Source: Nocardia fluminea (lineage in GTDB: Bacteria > Actinomycetota > Actinomycetes > Mycobacteriales > Mycobacteriaceae). From it: a stretch of DNA of 64,000 bases. A program made the translations under genes and the position numbers. The notes below the pieces were generated by a model. That model did no database searches and had not been told where the DNA came from. It worked only from the letters and a program-made list of their open reading frames with translations. Within the stretch, counting starts at the first letter, position 1. Each line of letters begins with the position of its first letter. This document shows positions 52,974 through 62,286 of the stretch, in pieces. The stretch is from contig NZ_PJMW01000002.1 of assembly GCF_002846365.1 (NCBI RefSeq), positions 4,836,001-4,900,000 of the forward strand, in the 5' to 3' direction.

Positions 52974-53776
52974 CCGGTCTCTGGACGCTGAAGCTCTCGA
53001 GCGATACTGGTGCTGCCGACGGCCGATCCTGCTGTGCGTCAACGCCTGTCGCGCTGTCGGGTTTCGCGTCTTTTCACTTCGCCGCTTCCGGGCTCGTTTC
53101 ATCGCTAGCGAAACTAACAGTGCTGCAGTGGGTTTCATCGTTACGTCACCTGTGACAACGGATCGACGTGCGCCTTCGGATCAGTTCCCGATCGCGCCTC
53201 GGTTCGCGGGAACGCGCTCGGGATTGTATGGTTCAGGCAGAGCTGAACCCGTCACCGGAGCTGTTGACGATCTGTCGGTTCGTGTCACTCTGGTTCCTGA
53301 CGCTTTGTGCGCCAACAACATTGACGTTGGGGGCTCCTCGTTCGACCGCCGGGCGGTCGACCCCTACGTATCGCCGGATGACCCCTGGGGCGCCTGCCTC
53401 GGGCGGACCGGCGACTCACGAGTTCGCGTTCCGATTCCCGCGATGACGCGGAATGCCTTGTCGTGCAGGCGATTACGCCGCACACTCTGACGCCCGGCGG
53501 GCGACCACCGTTGCTGTGTTCCGCGCCCAGTATCTCTGTAAAGCATTGTGGTACAGCACAATTGCGAGTTTCAAACTTGGAAGATGTTGGAATCCTTGAC
53601 ATCTCGAGCTTCCTCCACAAAACTACCCGTCGGTAGCCAGCAAACGGGACGCGCGACCCCGTCGGCTGCGAGAGGTGACCCCCTACGACTGCCCCGCCGG
53701 AACTTCCATGAACCCGTGTCCGGCAGTCGCCGGTGAACCTCTCCGCATCGTGACCTCACCAAAGGAGTTCAGCGCT
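52974..53776. other. long gene-free region upstream of the terpenoid operon
   Basis: About 800 bases without a convincing gene; open frames here lack the local codon bias. It holds a direct repeat of TTTCATCG (53097 and 53133), the dyads GTCAC-CT-GTGAC (53145-53156) and ATTGTG-6-CACAAT (53545-53562), the palindrome GTTTCAAAC at about 53570, a -35-like TTGACA at 53596-53601 and CTACC/GGTAG (53623-53636). These look like operators and a promoter for the gene at 53777, but none is proven. Confidence 0.5.
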
Positions 53777-54826
53777 ATGGATAATCCCGCGCTACCCGCA
53801 GCACAGTTCTCGGGTGACCAGCACTCGGGCGACCACGTGGTGGTCATGCCCAGACCGGCCGGACCGACCGAGCAACTGGTGCTGGTCACCGCACGATTGC
53901 GGGAACTGCTCCTCACCGGTGAGGATTTCGACGCGATCTACACCCACATCCTGGCCGCTCCCGGCAAACGCGTGCGGGCCCGGCTCGTCCTGGCCTGCGC
54001 CGGGTTGCTCCCGGATGCCGCCGACACCGCCGCACCCCTGGCCGACGCCGTCGACCTGGCCTGCGCGATGGAGATGCTGCACGAATCCTCACTGGTCCAC
54101 GACGACATCTGCGACGGCTCGCTGTTGCGCCGCGACGCACCGTCGGTGCCCGCCGCGTTCGGTGTCCGTACCAGTGCCCGCGCCGGATTTCACCTGGCGG
54201 GGGCTTCGATGCAGGTCGTTGCCCGAGTGCTCACCGACAACCCCGAGGTCTTCGCCCGGGTCGGCGAGGCGCCCGGCATCACCTACGCCGACCGGCTCTC
54301 GGACCTGTCCTACGGTCAGCTCATCGAGACCCTGCCGCCCTCGATCGACGAGGTTGCCCTGCGCCGCCACTACGAACTCGTGGCCGGTGCCAAGACCGGC
54401 ACCCTGTTCCGGCTGTCGTGCGCCTACGGCGGCACCGCGGGCGGAGTCGATCTCGACCGGCTGCACGCCCTGATGGAGTACGCCGACCAGCTCGCGCTCG
54501 CCTTCCAGATCATGGACGATGTCCGCGACATCGAAGGCGGACCCGGCCTCGGCAAGGACGCCGGCGGCGACCTCGAACGCCGGGTGCCGACCTGGCCGGT
54601 CATCGAATGGCTCGGCTCGCGCCCCGGAGCGCGTGAAATGTGGCTGGACACCGAGATTTCCAGTGCGGCATTGCAAGAAGACCTGGTCGAGAGCGGCGCG
54701 ACCAAAGCCGCCCGCCTGGTCGCGATGGACGCCACCGAGAAGGCCACCCGCGCCCTGGACGTCTTCCCCCCTTCCCTCGCGCGCGACGACCTGCGCGAAC
54801 TTCTCGAGCAGGTGATCTCCCGATGA
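53777..54826 (+). CDS. polyprenyl diphosphate synthase (trans-isoprenyl diphosphate synthase)
   Basis: A 349-residue class I prenyl synthase that elongates DMAPP/allylic diphosphates with IPP. The first Asp-rich motif is DDICD (residues 109-113, in SSLVHDDICDGSLLRR) and the second is DDVRD (247-251, in ALAFQIMDDVRDIEGG); GKRVRARLVLACAG is the IPP-binding GKRxRP-type block. Chain length (C15 to C25 or more) depends on residues before the first motif (CAMEMLHESS) and cannot be fixed by eye, although geranylgeranyl diphosphate is common in this group. AAAGGAG precedes the ATG. First gene of the operon; its stop overlaps the next start. Confidence 0.88.
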   Translation: MDNPALPAAQFSGDQHSGDHVVVMPRPAGPTEQLVLVTARLRELLLTGEDFDAIYTHILAAPGKRVRARLVLACAGLLPDAADTAAPLADAVDLACAMEMLHESSLVHDDICDGSLLRRDAPSVPAAFGVRTSARAGFHLAGASMQVVARVLTDNPEVFARVGEAPGITYADRLSDLSYGQLIETLPPSIDEVALRRHYELVAGAKTGTLFRLSCAYGGTAGGVDLDRLHALMEYADQLALAFQIMDDVRDIEGGPGLGKDAGGDLERRVPTWPVIEWLGSRPGAREMWLDTEISSAALQEDLVESGATKAARLVAMDATEKATRALDVFPPSLARDDLRELLEQVISR

Positions 54827-56085
54827 GCACAGCACGCTTTCCCCTGCTGATCCGCGGACTGCGCAACCTCCGTCGCGCACCGGATCTGGACGCGCTGCGC
54901 GCCGCGCGGTCACCGAGCGAGCTGGCCGCGCTCGCGCTGATCCCCGCGGGGCGCAACCTGGGTATCGCCGTCGGCCTGCTGCCCGCGGCCTTGCGCGCCG
55001 AGGCCACCGCCGCGCTGCTCGCCTGTCGAGTACTCGACGCGTTCGAAGATCTCAGCGACCGCGCGGTCGCCGCCGGCGCCGTGCTGGCGGCGGCGGACTA
55101 CCTCAACGGCACCAGTGACACCCTGCCGCAGGCGCTGCCCGCGCTCGAGGGCAAGATCCGCGACAGCGAAGCCGTCGACCGGGTGCTCGCCGAGCGCATC
55201 GCCGACATCAGGGCACTGCTCGCGGCGTTGCCCGAGCAGGGGCGCGAACGGGTCGGGCAGGTGCTCACCGATGTCGGCCGGGTCATGGCGCGCAACATCG
55301 ACGCGCCGCTGACCCGCGTCGCCTACAGCGAGGGCGTGCTCGGCCGGATCACCCACTACGCGTGTGCCCTGGTCGCCGAAGACGTGCTGCCCGAGGCGGA
55401 TCTGCGCGAACTGACCGGTTGTGTCGCGGTGATCGCCCAATCGGCCAACGACCTGCGCGACAACGAGTTCGCGATCTACGGCGCCGCCGATCGCGAAGAG
55501 CTCACCCGGATGGTGATGCTGCGCCAGCTCACCCCCGCTCTCGGTGGCTTCGCGCTGCTGGCCAAGCTCGGTCCCGGCACGCCGAGCCTGGGTGCGCGCG
55601 CGGCGATGGCCTATATGACGATCACCACCTCGGCGTTCCTGTGCGGCGCCGTCGACGCGCCCGCGGCCTTCCGGCGCCCGGTCGCCGCGGCCACGCTGGC
55701 CGCCGCCTCGTCGGTGTACTGGACCAAGATGCTCGAGCGCGTGCGCCGCAGTGGCGACGCCGCCATCCATCAGATGCTCGACGCCTCACCGGATTTCACC
55801 ACCGGCTCGGCCTCGGCCTCGCAAGTGCTCGGTGCGGGCGACCTCGCCTCGACGGAAACCTCGTTGATGCCGCTGATCGTCGACACCACCTTCGCGCTGG
55901 TGCACACGCTGCCCGAAGGCCGGCTGACCGGCGAACTCTCCGACTCCGCGATCCGCACCATGATGATCGCCGACCACCTGGCCTTCGGCGCCATGGAGCG
56001 GGTGCCGAGCCACGAACCCGACGCGATCCGGGCGCTGGCCACACGGCTGCAGCTCGCCGCTCTCGACAACAGCAGCCACCCGTAG
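54823..56085 (+). CDS. squalene/phytoene synthase-like prenyl coupling enzyme
   Basis: A 420-residue, mostly helical protein. ACRVLDAFEDLSDR (D72, E75, D76) resembles the first Asp-rich motif of squalene synthases (LDTLED), and SANDLRDNE (N209 to E215) resembles the second (NxxRDxxED). Head-to-head coupling of two prenyl diphosphates, or a related first step, is inferred. It diverges from the usual bacterial CrtB/HpnC/HpnD proteins, is longer by about 100 residues, and no phytoene desaturase or squalene cyclase is adjacent. It overlaps the prenyl synthase gene by four bases, so both act in one pathway. Confidence 0.65.
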   Translation: MSTARFPLLIRGLRNLRRAPDLDALRAARSPSELAALALIPAGRNLGIAVGLLPAALRAEATAALLACRVLDAFEDLSDRAVAAGAVLAAADYLNGTSDTLPQALPALEGKIRDSEAVDRVLAERIADIRALLAALPEQGRERVGQVLTDVGRVMARNIDAPLTRVAYSEGVLGRITHYACALVAEDVLPEADLRELTGCVAVIAQSANDLRDNEFAIYGAADREELTRMVMLRQLTPALGGFALLAKLGPGTPSLGARAAMAYMTITTSAFLCGAVDAPAAFRRPVAAATLAAASSVYWTKMLERVRRSGDAAIHQMLDASPDFTTGSASASQVLGAGDLASTETSLMPLIVDTTFALVHTLPEGRLTGELSDSAIRTMMIADHLAFGAMERVPSHEPDAIRALATRLQLAALDNSSHP

Positions 56086-56135
56086 TCGGGGAACACCTCC
56101 TCGATGATCGTCACTACTAGCGAAGGAGCTCTCCC

Positions 56136-57131
56136 ATGAGCACCGGAACGCCCGTCGCGCCTACAGAGAAACCGCCGTTCAGCCGGCGCGTGTTCAAACT
56201 CGAGCACGCATCCAACGTCGGCCCGCTGCTGCACATCGCGTTGTGGATGGGCATGACCGCCGCCGCGCTGTTCGTGCCGGGTACCTCCACCTGGTATCTC
56301 GCGGTGCCGCTGATCATCGTGCTCTCGCTGCTGAACCTCTCGTTGACCATCGGCGTGATGCACATGCACACTCATCGCCCGCTGTTCGTGTCCAAGTTCC
56401 CCAACCGGGTGGTCGACATCCTGTGCTGCCTGCCCGGCAACCTCACCGCGGCCGAGATGCGCGAGGTGCACGTCCTCAACCATCACCGGTTCAACGACGG
56501 CCCGGGCGATGTCACCGCGACCACCGGCATGGACAAGGGCATCGGCGCCATCTGGTACTGGGTCCGCTACGGCATGGTCGTCAAGATCCACACCGTGCGT
56601 ACGGTTTTCGCCGCGAACCCGGCGCCGCGCCGTCGTAAGACGCGCCACCAGTTCATCTTCGACCTCGCCGTGTACGCGGCGGTGATCGGCTCCGTCTGGT
56701 ACGTCGCCGGTTTCGAGAAGTTCGTGCTGTTCTACTGGGTACCGTTCCTGATCACCCAGGTCAACGCCGGCTACTTCGCCTGGCTGAGCCACGCCCCGGC
56801 ACGCGGATTCACCGATGAGGCCAGCACCTCGCTGAACAACGCGGGCAACATCCTCAACTTCCTGATCTTCAACCAGGGCTACCACAGCGTGCACCACCGC
56901 TACCCGGGCATCCACTGGAGCCAGATCCCCGACAAGCTCGACTACATGCGTGATGTGAACCCCGGCGTCATCGTGCCGTATTGGATGGTGGCGCAGTCGG
57001 GTTGGCGTCTGGTCGTGCCCGGCGGTTTCCTCAACGAGGGCTACGGCACCAAGTGGAAGGCGCGGCTCGAGTCGCGTCTGGAAGCGGGCACCGTTCGCTC
57101 GCGCTACCTGCCGTGGTTCGCATGGATCTGA
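56136..57131 (+). CDS. fatty acid desaturase/hydroxylase-superfamily membrane di-iron enzyme
   Basis: A 331-residue integral membrane protein with the His-box set of non-haem di-iron oxidases: HMHTH (H76, H78, H80), HVLNHH (H112, H116, H117) and HSVHH (H250, H253, H254), between hydrophobic pairs such as YLAVPLIIVLSLLNLSLTIG. Enzymes of this superfamily desaturate, hydroxylate or ketolate lipids and carotenoids with O2. Its place between a squalene-synthase-like gene and a methyltransferase suggests an isoprenoid substrate rather than an acyl chain. AAGGAG lies at ribosome-site distance. Confidence 0.78.
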   Translation: MSTGTPVAPTEKPPFSRRVFKLEHASNVGPLLHIALWMGMTAAALFVPGTSTWYLAVPLIIVLSLLNLSLTIGVMHMHTHRPLFVSKFPNRVVDILCCLPGNLTAAEMREVHVLNHHRFNDGPGDVTATTGMDKGIGAIWYWVRYGMVVKIHTVRTVFAANPAPRRRKTRHQFIFDLAVYAAVIGSVWYVAGFEKFVLFYWVPFLITQVNAGYFAWLSHAPARGFTDEASTSLNNAGNILNFLIFNQGYHSVHHRYPGIHWSQIPDKLDYMRDVNPGVIVPYWMVAQSGWRLVVPGGFLNEGYGTKWKARLESRLEAGTVRSRYLPWFAWI

Positions 57132-57919
57132 TGTCACCGCAACAGGTTCGGGGCGTGGTGACGAGCCCCTCCCGGCTCGTCCCGTTCCTGTTCTCCTTCG
57201 CCGTCTACGGTTTCGCCGGCATCACGGTGCCGCTGATGCTGCTGTTCGCGGGCGGCTGGTGGCTGCCGAAGACGGTGGACAAGGGACCGCACCTGTCCGC
57301 GGTCCCCGCGATCGCGATCGACTTGGTGCTGCTCGCGCTGTTCGCGCTGCAGCACTCGGGCATGGCCCGGCCCTCGTTCAAGGCGTTCATCACCCGCTGG
57401 GTGCCCGAGGCGCTGGAGCGCACCGTCTACATCATCGGCGTGTGCCTGGTGATGTGGGTGATCATGCTGGCGTGGCAGCCCGTGCCGCAGGTGCTGTGGT
57501 CGGCCGACGGTGCCCTCGGGGTGGTGCTCGACACCGGGTTCTGGATCGGTTTCGTGCTGGTGTACGCGGCGACCCTGCTGCTGAACCACTTCCACCTGCT
57601 CGGCATCAGTCAGGCCTACCGCCAGTATGTGATCCAGGTACCGGACGCGACGGTCGACCGGCTGCAGGTGAACGGTGTCTACAAGCTGGTTCGGCATCCG
57701 CTGATGACCGGCCTGCTGGTGTCGTTCTGGTTCGCCAGTGAGTTCACTGTCGGGCACCTGGTGTGGGCACTCGGGCTGACCGGGTACATCCTGCTCGGAA
57801 CCTTCCTGGAGGAGCGCGATCTCATCGCTCGTTTCGGTGCGTCCTATCGCGCGTACGCCGCACAGGTGCCCGCGTTCTTCCCGTCCGTGCGCGCCGTCTT
57901 CGGCCGATCGTCTCGGTAA
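57122..57919 (+). CDS. ICMT/NnrU-like membrane methyltransferase
   Basis: About 265 residues with six or so hydrophobic segments. The C-terminal half has the SAM-binding signature of the isoprenylcysteine/phospholipid methyltransferase fold: GVYKLVRHPLMTGLLVSFW, then EERDLIARFGASYRAYAAQVPAFFP. The LNHFHLLGISQAYRQY block resembles NnrU and MddA (methanethiol methyltransferase) relatives. ATG 57122 overlaps the desaturase end; ATG 57131, in frame in the TGATG junction, is equally good. O- or S-methylation of a membrane-soluble terpenoid is a reasonable guess. Confidence 0.7.
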   Translation: MDLMSPQQVRGVVTSPSRLVPFLFSFAVYGFAGITVPLMLLFAGGWWLPKTVDKGPHLSAVPAIAIDLVLLALFALQHSGMARPSFKAFITRWVPEALERTVYIIGVCLVMWVIMLAWQPVPQVLWSADGALGVVLDTGFWIGFVLVYAATLLLNHFHLLGISQAYRQYVIQVPDATVDRLQVNGVYKLVRHPLMTGLLVSFWFASEFTVGHLVWALGLTGYILLGTFLEERDLIARFGASYRAYAAQVPAFFPSVRAVFGRSSR

Positions 57920-57957
57920 CCGGTACGCACCGGGTGCGAGTCTGGAGAGGAAACGTC

Positions 57958-59004
57958 GTGAACAGTCCCGTTCGAGAACGTGCTGAACACAGCTCCACCG
58001 CGACCGGCCCGGTCCGTGGCGTGGGCCGAGCCCATGCCAAGGCGATCCTGCTGGGTGAGCACACCGTGGTGCACGGGACGCCCGCCATCGCGTTTCCGCT
58101 GCCGACCCTGTCGGTGCGGGCGATCGCGCGTCCCGGCACCCCCGGGGGCGTCATCGAGGTACCCGACGGACACTTCGGGTTCGTGGCGGGCGACCCCGAT
58201 GTCGCGGCGAACACGTTGTCCGGACCGCGCGTCGCGGTCGAGGAGGCGTTGCGGCGCTGGGGGCTGACCGGTCATATCGCCGATGTGGTGATGGAGTGCG
58301 ACATTCCGCTCGCTCGTGGGCTCGGGTCGAGCGCGGCCTGTGCCGGCGCGGCGGTGCGCGCGGTCGCCGACCTGCACGGGCGGACCGTCGATCCCGCCAC
58401 GCTCTACGAGCTCGTGCAGTGCGGTGAACAGGTCGCGCACGGCAGAGCCAGCGGCATCGACGCGAGCGCGGTGCTGGCCGCCGGGCCGATCCGGTTCCAC
58501 GAGGGCAGCGCCACCGCCCTCGACATCGGTCTCGACGCCGCGCTGGTGATCGCCGACACCGGGGTGCCCGGGTCCACCCAGCACGCGGTCGCCGGGGTGC
58601 GCCGCAACCTCGACCGCGATCCGCGGTCCGCGCGCCGCGCGCTGACCAGGGCGGACGAGCTGATCAGCGGTGCCGTGGCGGACCTCTCGACCGGGGACGC
58701 CGCGGCACTGGGCCGGGCGATGCTCGACTTCCAGGACCTGCTCGCCGAACTCGGCGTCAGCACCCCGCACATCGACACACTGGTCGCCGCGGCGCTCGAG
58801 GCGGGCGCGTACGGCGCCAAGCTCACCGGCGCCGGTCTCGGCGGCTGCGTCCTCGCGCTCACCGAGACCGGTGACGCGCGCACGGTCAGCGCCGCGTTGC
58901 GCCGCGCCGGCGCGGTACAGACCTGGACGGTCCCCACCCGCGGCCTGCGTTCGGGCGCGCAGTCCCTATCCGTCTCGACCCCGGAACACGGTGCCAATCC
59001 ATGA
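57958..59004 (+). CDS. mvk: mevalonate kinase
   Basis: A 348-residue GHMP kinase that phosphorylates (R)-mevalonate at C5. Motifs: GRAHAKAILLGEHTVVHGTPA (substrate side), PLARGLGSSAACAGAAVRAV (the GHMP ATP loop, near residue 120), GRASGIDASAV (catalytic Asp region) and KLTGAGLGGCVLAL. The start is GTG 57958 with GAGAGGAAAC upstream. First gene of the mevalonate block; overlaps the next gene by four bases. Confidence 0.93.
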   Translation: MNSPVRERAEHSSTATGPVRGVGRAHAKAILLGEHTVVHGTPAIAFPLPTLSVRAIARPGTPGGVIEVPDGHFGFVAGDPDVAANTLSGPRVAVEEALRRWGLTGHIADVVMECDIPLARGLGSSAACAGAAVRAVADLHGRTVDPATLYELVQCGEQVAHGRASGIDASAVLAAGPIRFHEGSATALDIGLDAALVIADTGVPGSTQHAVAGVRRNLDRDPRSARRALTRADELISGAVADLSTGDAAALGRAMLDFQDLLAELGVSTPHIDTLVAAALEAGAYGAKLTGAGLGGCVLALTETGDARTVSAALRRAGAVQTWTVPTRGLRSGAQSLSVSTPEHGANP

Positions 59005-60110
59005 CTTTCACTCCCGCATCACCCGCGGTCACCGAGCGTGCCGCCGTGACCGGACCGGTCGCCGAGTCGGTCGCGTACCCGAACATCGCCCTGGTGAAGT
59101 ACTGGGGCAAGCGGGACGAGGATCTGTTCTTGCCCGTCACCGGCAGCCTGTCGATGACTCTCGACATCTTCCCGACCACCACGTCGGTACGGATGATCGA
59201 GGGACCGACCGATGTCATCGAGTTCAACGGCGTCGCGGCCACCGGTGCCGCGCGTACCCGGATCGAGACGTTCCTGGATCTGGTGCGTGCCAGGGCCGGT
59301 CGCGCCGACCGCGCGATGGTGGTGACGTCCAACGCCGGGCCGACCGGCGCCGGTCTGGCCTCCTCGGCGAGCGGCTTCGCCGCCCTGGCTACCGCCGCCG
59401 CGGCCGCCTATGAACTCGACCTCGACGGTCGTGCCCTGTCGCGGCTGGCCCGGCGCGGCTCCGGCTCCGCCTCGCGTTCCATCTTCGGCGGATTCGTCGT
59501 CTGGCACGCCGGCGAAGGGGAAGGCGAAGCGGGAGACCTGAGTTCCTACGCGGAGCCGATCGGCGGCGACGGCCTCGACCCGGCCCTGGTGGTCGCCGTG
59601 GTGAACCAGGGTGCGAAGGCCGTCTCGAGCCGTGCCGCCATGCGCGAGACCACCGCCACCTCGCCGTTCTACCGCCCGTGGGCCGAATCGTCGGTGCTCG
59701 ATCTGGCGGAGATGCGCACAGCCATCGCGCGGCGCGATCTGCCCGCGATCGGGGAGATCGCCGAGCGCAACGCCCTCGGCATGCACGCCACCATGCTCAC
59801 CGCCCGACCCGGAATCCGGTACCTGTCACCCCATTCGATCGCCGTCCTCGACGCGGTACTGGCGCTGCGCGCCGACGGGATCCCGGCGTACGCCACGATC
59901 GACGCGGGTCCGAATGTGAAGGTGCTGTGCACCCGCGCGGACGCACCGCGCGTCAGCGCGGTTCTGGACGGCCTCGGCGATTTCGTCACCACCAGGACCG
60001 CGCATATCGGTCCCGGCGCGTCACTGACGACATCGAGCGCGTCCCCTGAGACCTCGGGCACGAGTCCGGCGAGAGCCGACATGTCCGGTGCGGCGGGTGG
60101 CGATCGATGA
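59001..60110 (+). CDS. mvaD: diphosphomevalonate decarboxylase
   Basis: A 369-residue GHMP-superfamily enzyme that makes isopentenyl diphosphate from mevalonate diphosphate with ATP. Diagnostic are AYPNIALVKYWGKRDEDL at the N-terminus, SNAGPTGAGLASSASGFAAL (ATP loop), RRGSGSASRSIFGGFVVW and YATIDAGPNVKVLC (catalytic Asp). The last 25 or so residues are a Ser/Thr/Ala-rich tail. Overlaps both neighbours by four bases. Confidence 0.95.
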   Translation: MTFTPASPAVTERAAVTGPVAESVAYPNIALVKYWGKRDEDLFLPVTGSLSMTLDIFPTTTSVRMIEGPTDVIEFNGVAATGAARTRIETFLDLVRARAGRADRAMVVTSNAGPTGAGLASSASGFAALATAAAAAYELDLDGRALSRLARRGSGSASRSIFGGFVVWHAGEGEGEAGDLSSYAEPIGGDGLDPALVVAVVNQGAKAVSSRAAMRETTATSPFYRPWAESSVLDLAEMRTAIARRDLPAIGEIAERNALGMHATMLTARPGIRYLSPHSIAVLDAVLALRADGIPAYATIDAGPNVKVLCTRADAPRVSAVLDGLGDFVTTRTAHIGPGASLTTSSASPETSGTSPARADMSGAAGGDR

Positions 60111-61192
60111 CGGTCAGTTGTCGCGCACCGGGCAAGCTCTTCATCGCCGGTGAATACGCCGTGGTCGAGCCGGGACACCTCGCGGTGCTCACGGCGGTCG
60201 ACCGCTACGCGACCGCCACGGTCACGGCGGCGGAACCCGGCGACGGCATCACCCTGCACTCGGATCTGAACGGCGGCGTCACGCTGTCGTGCGGGCGTCA
60301 CGGTGACGAATTGTCACCTACCTCGGATGCTGTTGTGCCAGCGTCACTTTCGTATGTCTTCGCGGCGGTTTCGGTCGTTCACCGGCTGCTCCTGGAACGG
60401 GCGGTACCCGTCTCCGGCTTCCGGCTGAGCGTCACCGCCGACCTCGGCGACGCCGACGGCCGCAAGTTCGGCCTGGGATCCAGCGCGGCCGTCACGGTGG
60501 CCACCGTCGCAGCCCTCGGGCAGCATTTCGACCTCGGGCTCGATTCCATGGATCGGTACCGGCTGGCCTTGCTCGCCACGATCGCCGTCAATCCGCGCGC
60601 CTCGGGTGGCGATGTCGCCGTGAGCACCTGGGGTGGCTGGCTCGCCTACCGATCACCGGACCGCGCACAGGTGGCGGCCTCGCTCGCCCGCGACGGCGTC
60701 GACGCGACTCTGCGTTCCCCGTGGCCCGGCCTGTCGGTGCGCCCGCTGCCCACCCCGACCGAGCTGACCCTGCAGGTCGGCTGGACCGGGAACCCCGCCT
60801 CCACCCCGGCACTGGTCGCCGGCCTCGACGGCGACCGCACCACCTTCCGGGCGCACAGCAACGAGTGCGTGGAACGGCTCGTCGCCGCCATCGAAGCCGA
60901 CGACGCTCACGCCGTACGGATCGAAATCGACAGCGCGCGCGCACTGCTCGTCGACCTCGACACGATATCGGGCCTCGGCATCATGACCCCGCGGCTGCGC
61001 GCACTGTGCGACGCGGGCGCCGCGGTGGGCGCCGCGGCGAAGCCCTCGGGCGCCGGCGGCGGTGACTGCGGTATCGCGCTCATCGAACGCACCCGGCCCG
61101 CCGCGATCGCCGAACTCACCGGGCGCTGGCTCACCGCCGGAATCCGCCCGCTGCCCCTGCGAACCCACCTTGCCGAAGGGGACCCACGATGA
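60107..61192 (+). CDS. mvaK2: phosphomevalonate kinase
   Basis: A 361-residue GHMP kinase that phosphorylates 5-phosphomevalonate. It shows SCRAPGKLFIAGEYAVVEPG, FGLGSSAAVTVATVAALGQ (near residue 120), NPRASGGDVAVSTWGGWLAY and AKPSGAGGGDCGIALI. The short alpha-subunit pattern after the ATP loop agrees with bacterial phosphomevalonate kinases. Coupled on both sides by ATGA overlaps. Confidence 0.93.
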   Translation: MTVSCRAPGKLFIAGEYAVVEPGHLAVLTAVDRYATATVTAAEPGDGITLHSDLNGGVTLSCGRHGDELSPTSDAVVPASLSYVFAAVSVVHRLLLERAVPVSGFRLSVTADLGDADGRKFGLGSSAAVTVATVAALGQHFDLGLDSMDRYRLALLATIAVNPRASGGDVAVSTWGGWLAYRSPDRAQVAASLARDGVDATLRSPWPGLSVRPLPTPTELTLQVGWTGNPASTPALVAGLDGDRTTFRAHSNECVERLVAAIEADDAHAVRIEIDSARALLVDLDTISGLGIMTPRLRALCDAGAAVGAAAKPSGAGGGDCGIALIERTRPAAIAELTGRWLTAGIRPLPLRTHLAEGDPR

Positions 61193-62286
61193 TCGCCGAT
61201 CGCAAGGACGACCACGTTCGCCACGCGGTGAACCACCACCGCCAGGCCACCGGAGTCAGTGACTTCGATTCGGTCACCTTCGTCCACCACGCCCTCGCCG
61301 GTATCGATGCCGACGAGGTGTCCCTGGCCGTCGAAGTCGCCGGGAAGCAGTGGAACACACCGCTGTTCGTGAACGCGATGACCGGCGGCAGCACCAAGAC
61401 CGGCGAGATCAATCGCCAGCTCGCCATCGCCGCGCGCGAGACCGGTATCCCCATCGCGTCGGGCTCGATGAGCGCCTACTTCCGTGATCCGTCGGTCGCG
61501 GGCACCTATCGGGTGCTGCGCCAGGAGAATCCGCACGGATTCGTGATGGCCAACGTGAACGCGAACGCGACCGTCGACCAGGTGCGCAGCGCCGTCGATC
61601 TGCTCGAGGCCGACGCGTTGCAGATCCACCTCAACGCCGTGCAGGAAGTGGTCATGCCCGAGGGCGACCGCTCGTTCGGGGCATGGCCGCGCCAGATCGA
61701 GCGCATCGTCGCCGCGACCGCGGTGCCGGTCTTCGTCAAGGAGGTCGGGTTCGGTCTGAGCAGGCAGACCGTCACCTGGTTGCGCGACGCGGGCGTGTCC
61801 GTGGCCGACGTGGGCGGGCGCGGCGGCACGAATTTCGCTCGCATCGAGAACGATCGGCGCGCCGGCGGCGACTTCGGGTTCATCGAGAGCTGGGGCCAGT
61901 CCACCCCGAACTGCCTGCTCGACTGTGCCGGCATTCCCGGTATCGGCATCGCCGCCTCCGGTGGCATCCGCTCGCCACTGGACATCGCGCGCGCGCTCGC
62001 GCTGGGCGCCGACGCCACCGGTGTCGCGGGCGCGTTCCTGGAAACGCTGGTCAGTCACGACACCGCCGCCTTGGTCGACAAGATCGGAACCTGGCTCGAC
62101 CAGCTGCGCACCATTCTCACCGTCCTCGGCGCCCGCACTCCGGCGGACCTGGTCGGCGCCGACCTGCTCATCACCGGCGATGTCGCGAGCTTCTGCCGGC
62201 TTCGCGGTATCGACGCCGCAGCACTTGCCCACCGGAGCCCCTGGTGGCGTGAATCGGAAAATCGAGAGGGAGTCACCCATGAATGA
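61189..62286 (+). CDS. fni: type 2 isopentenyl-diphosphate delta-isomerase
   Basis: A 365-residue FMN- and NADPH-dependent TIM-barrel enzyme that interconverts IPP and DMAPP. Motifs: RKDDHVRHAVNHH near the N-terminus, FVNAMTGGSTKTGEINRQLA, ASGSMSAYFRD, LQIHLNAVQEVVMPEGDR, DVGGRGGTNFARIEN and ASGGIRSPLDIARALALGA (FMN phosphate site). It overlaps the HMG-CoA reductase start by eight bases. Confidence 0.95.
   Translation: MIADRKDDHVRHAVNHHRQATGVSDFDSVTFVHHALAGIDADEVSLAVEVAGKQWNTPLFVNAMTGGSTKTGEINRQLAIAARETGIPIASGSMSAYFRDPSVAGTYRVLRQENPHGFVMANVNANATVDQVRSAVDLLEADALQIHLNAVQEVVMPEGDRSFGAWPRQIERIVAATAVPVFVKEVGFGLSRQTVTWLRDAGVSVADVGGRGGTNFARIENDRRAGGDFGFIESWGQSTPNCLLDCAGIPGIGIAASGGIRSPLDIARALALGADATGVAGAFLETLVSHDTAALVDKIGTWLDQLRTILTVLGARTPADLVGADLLITGDVASFCRLRGIDAAALAHRSPWWRESENREGVTHE

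Noticed and set aside
53168..53446. Plus-strand frame of 92 codons in the leader of the terpenoid operon
   Set aside because: No family, poor codon bias, no ribosome binding site; treated as non-coding.
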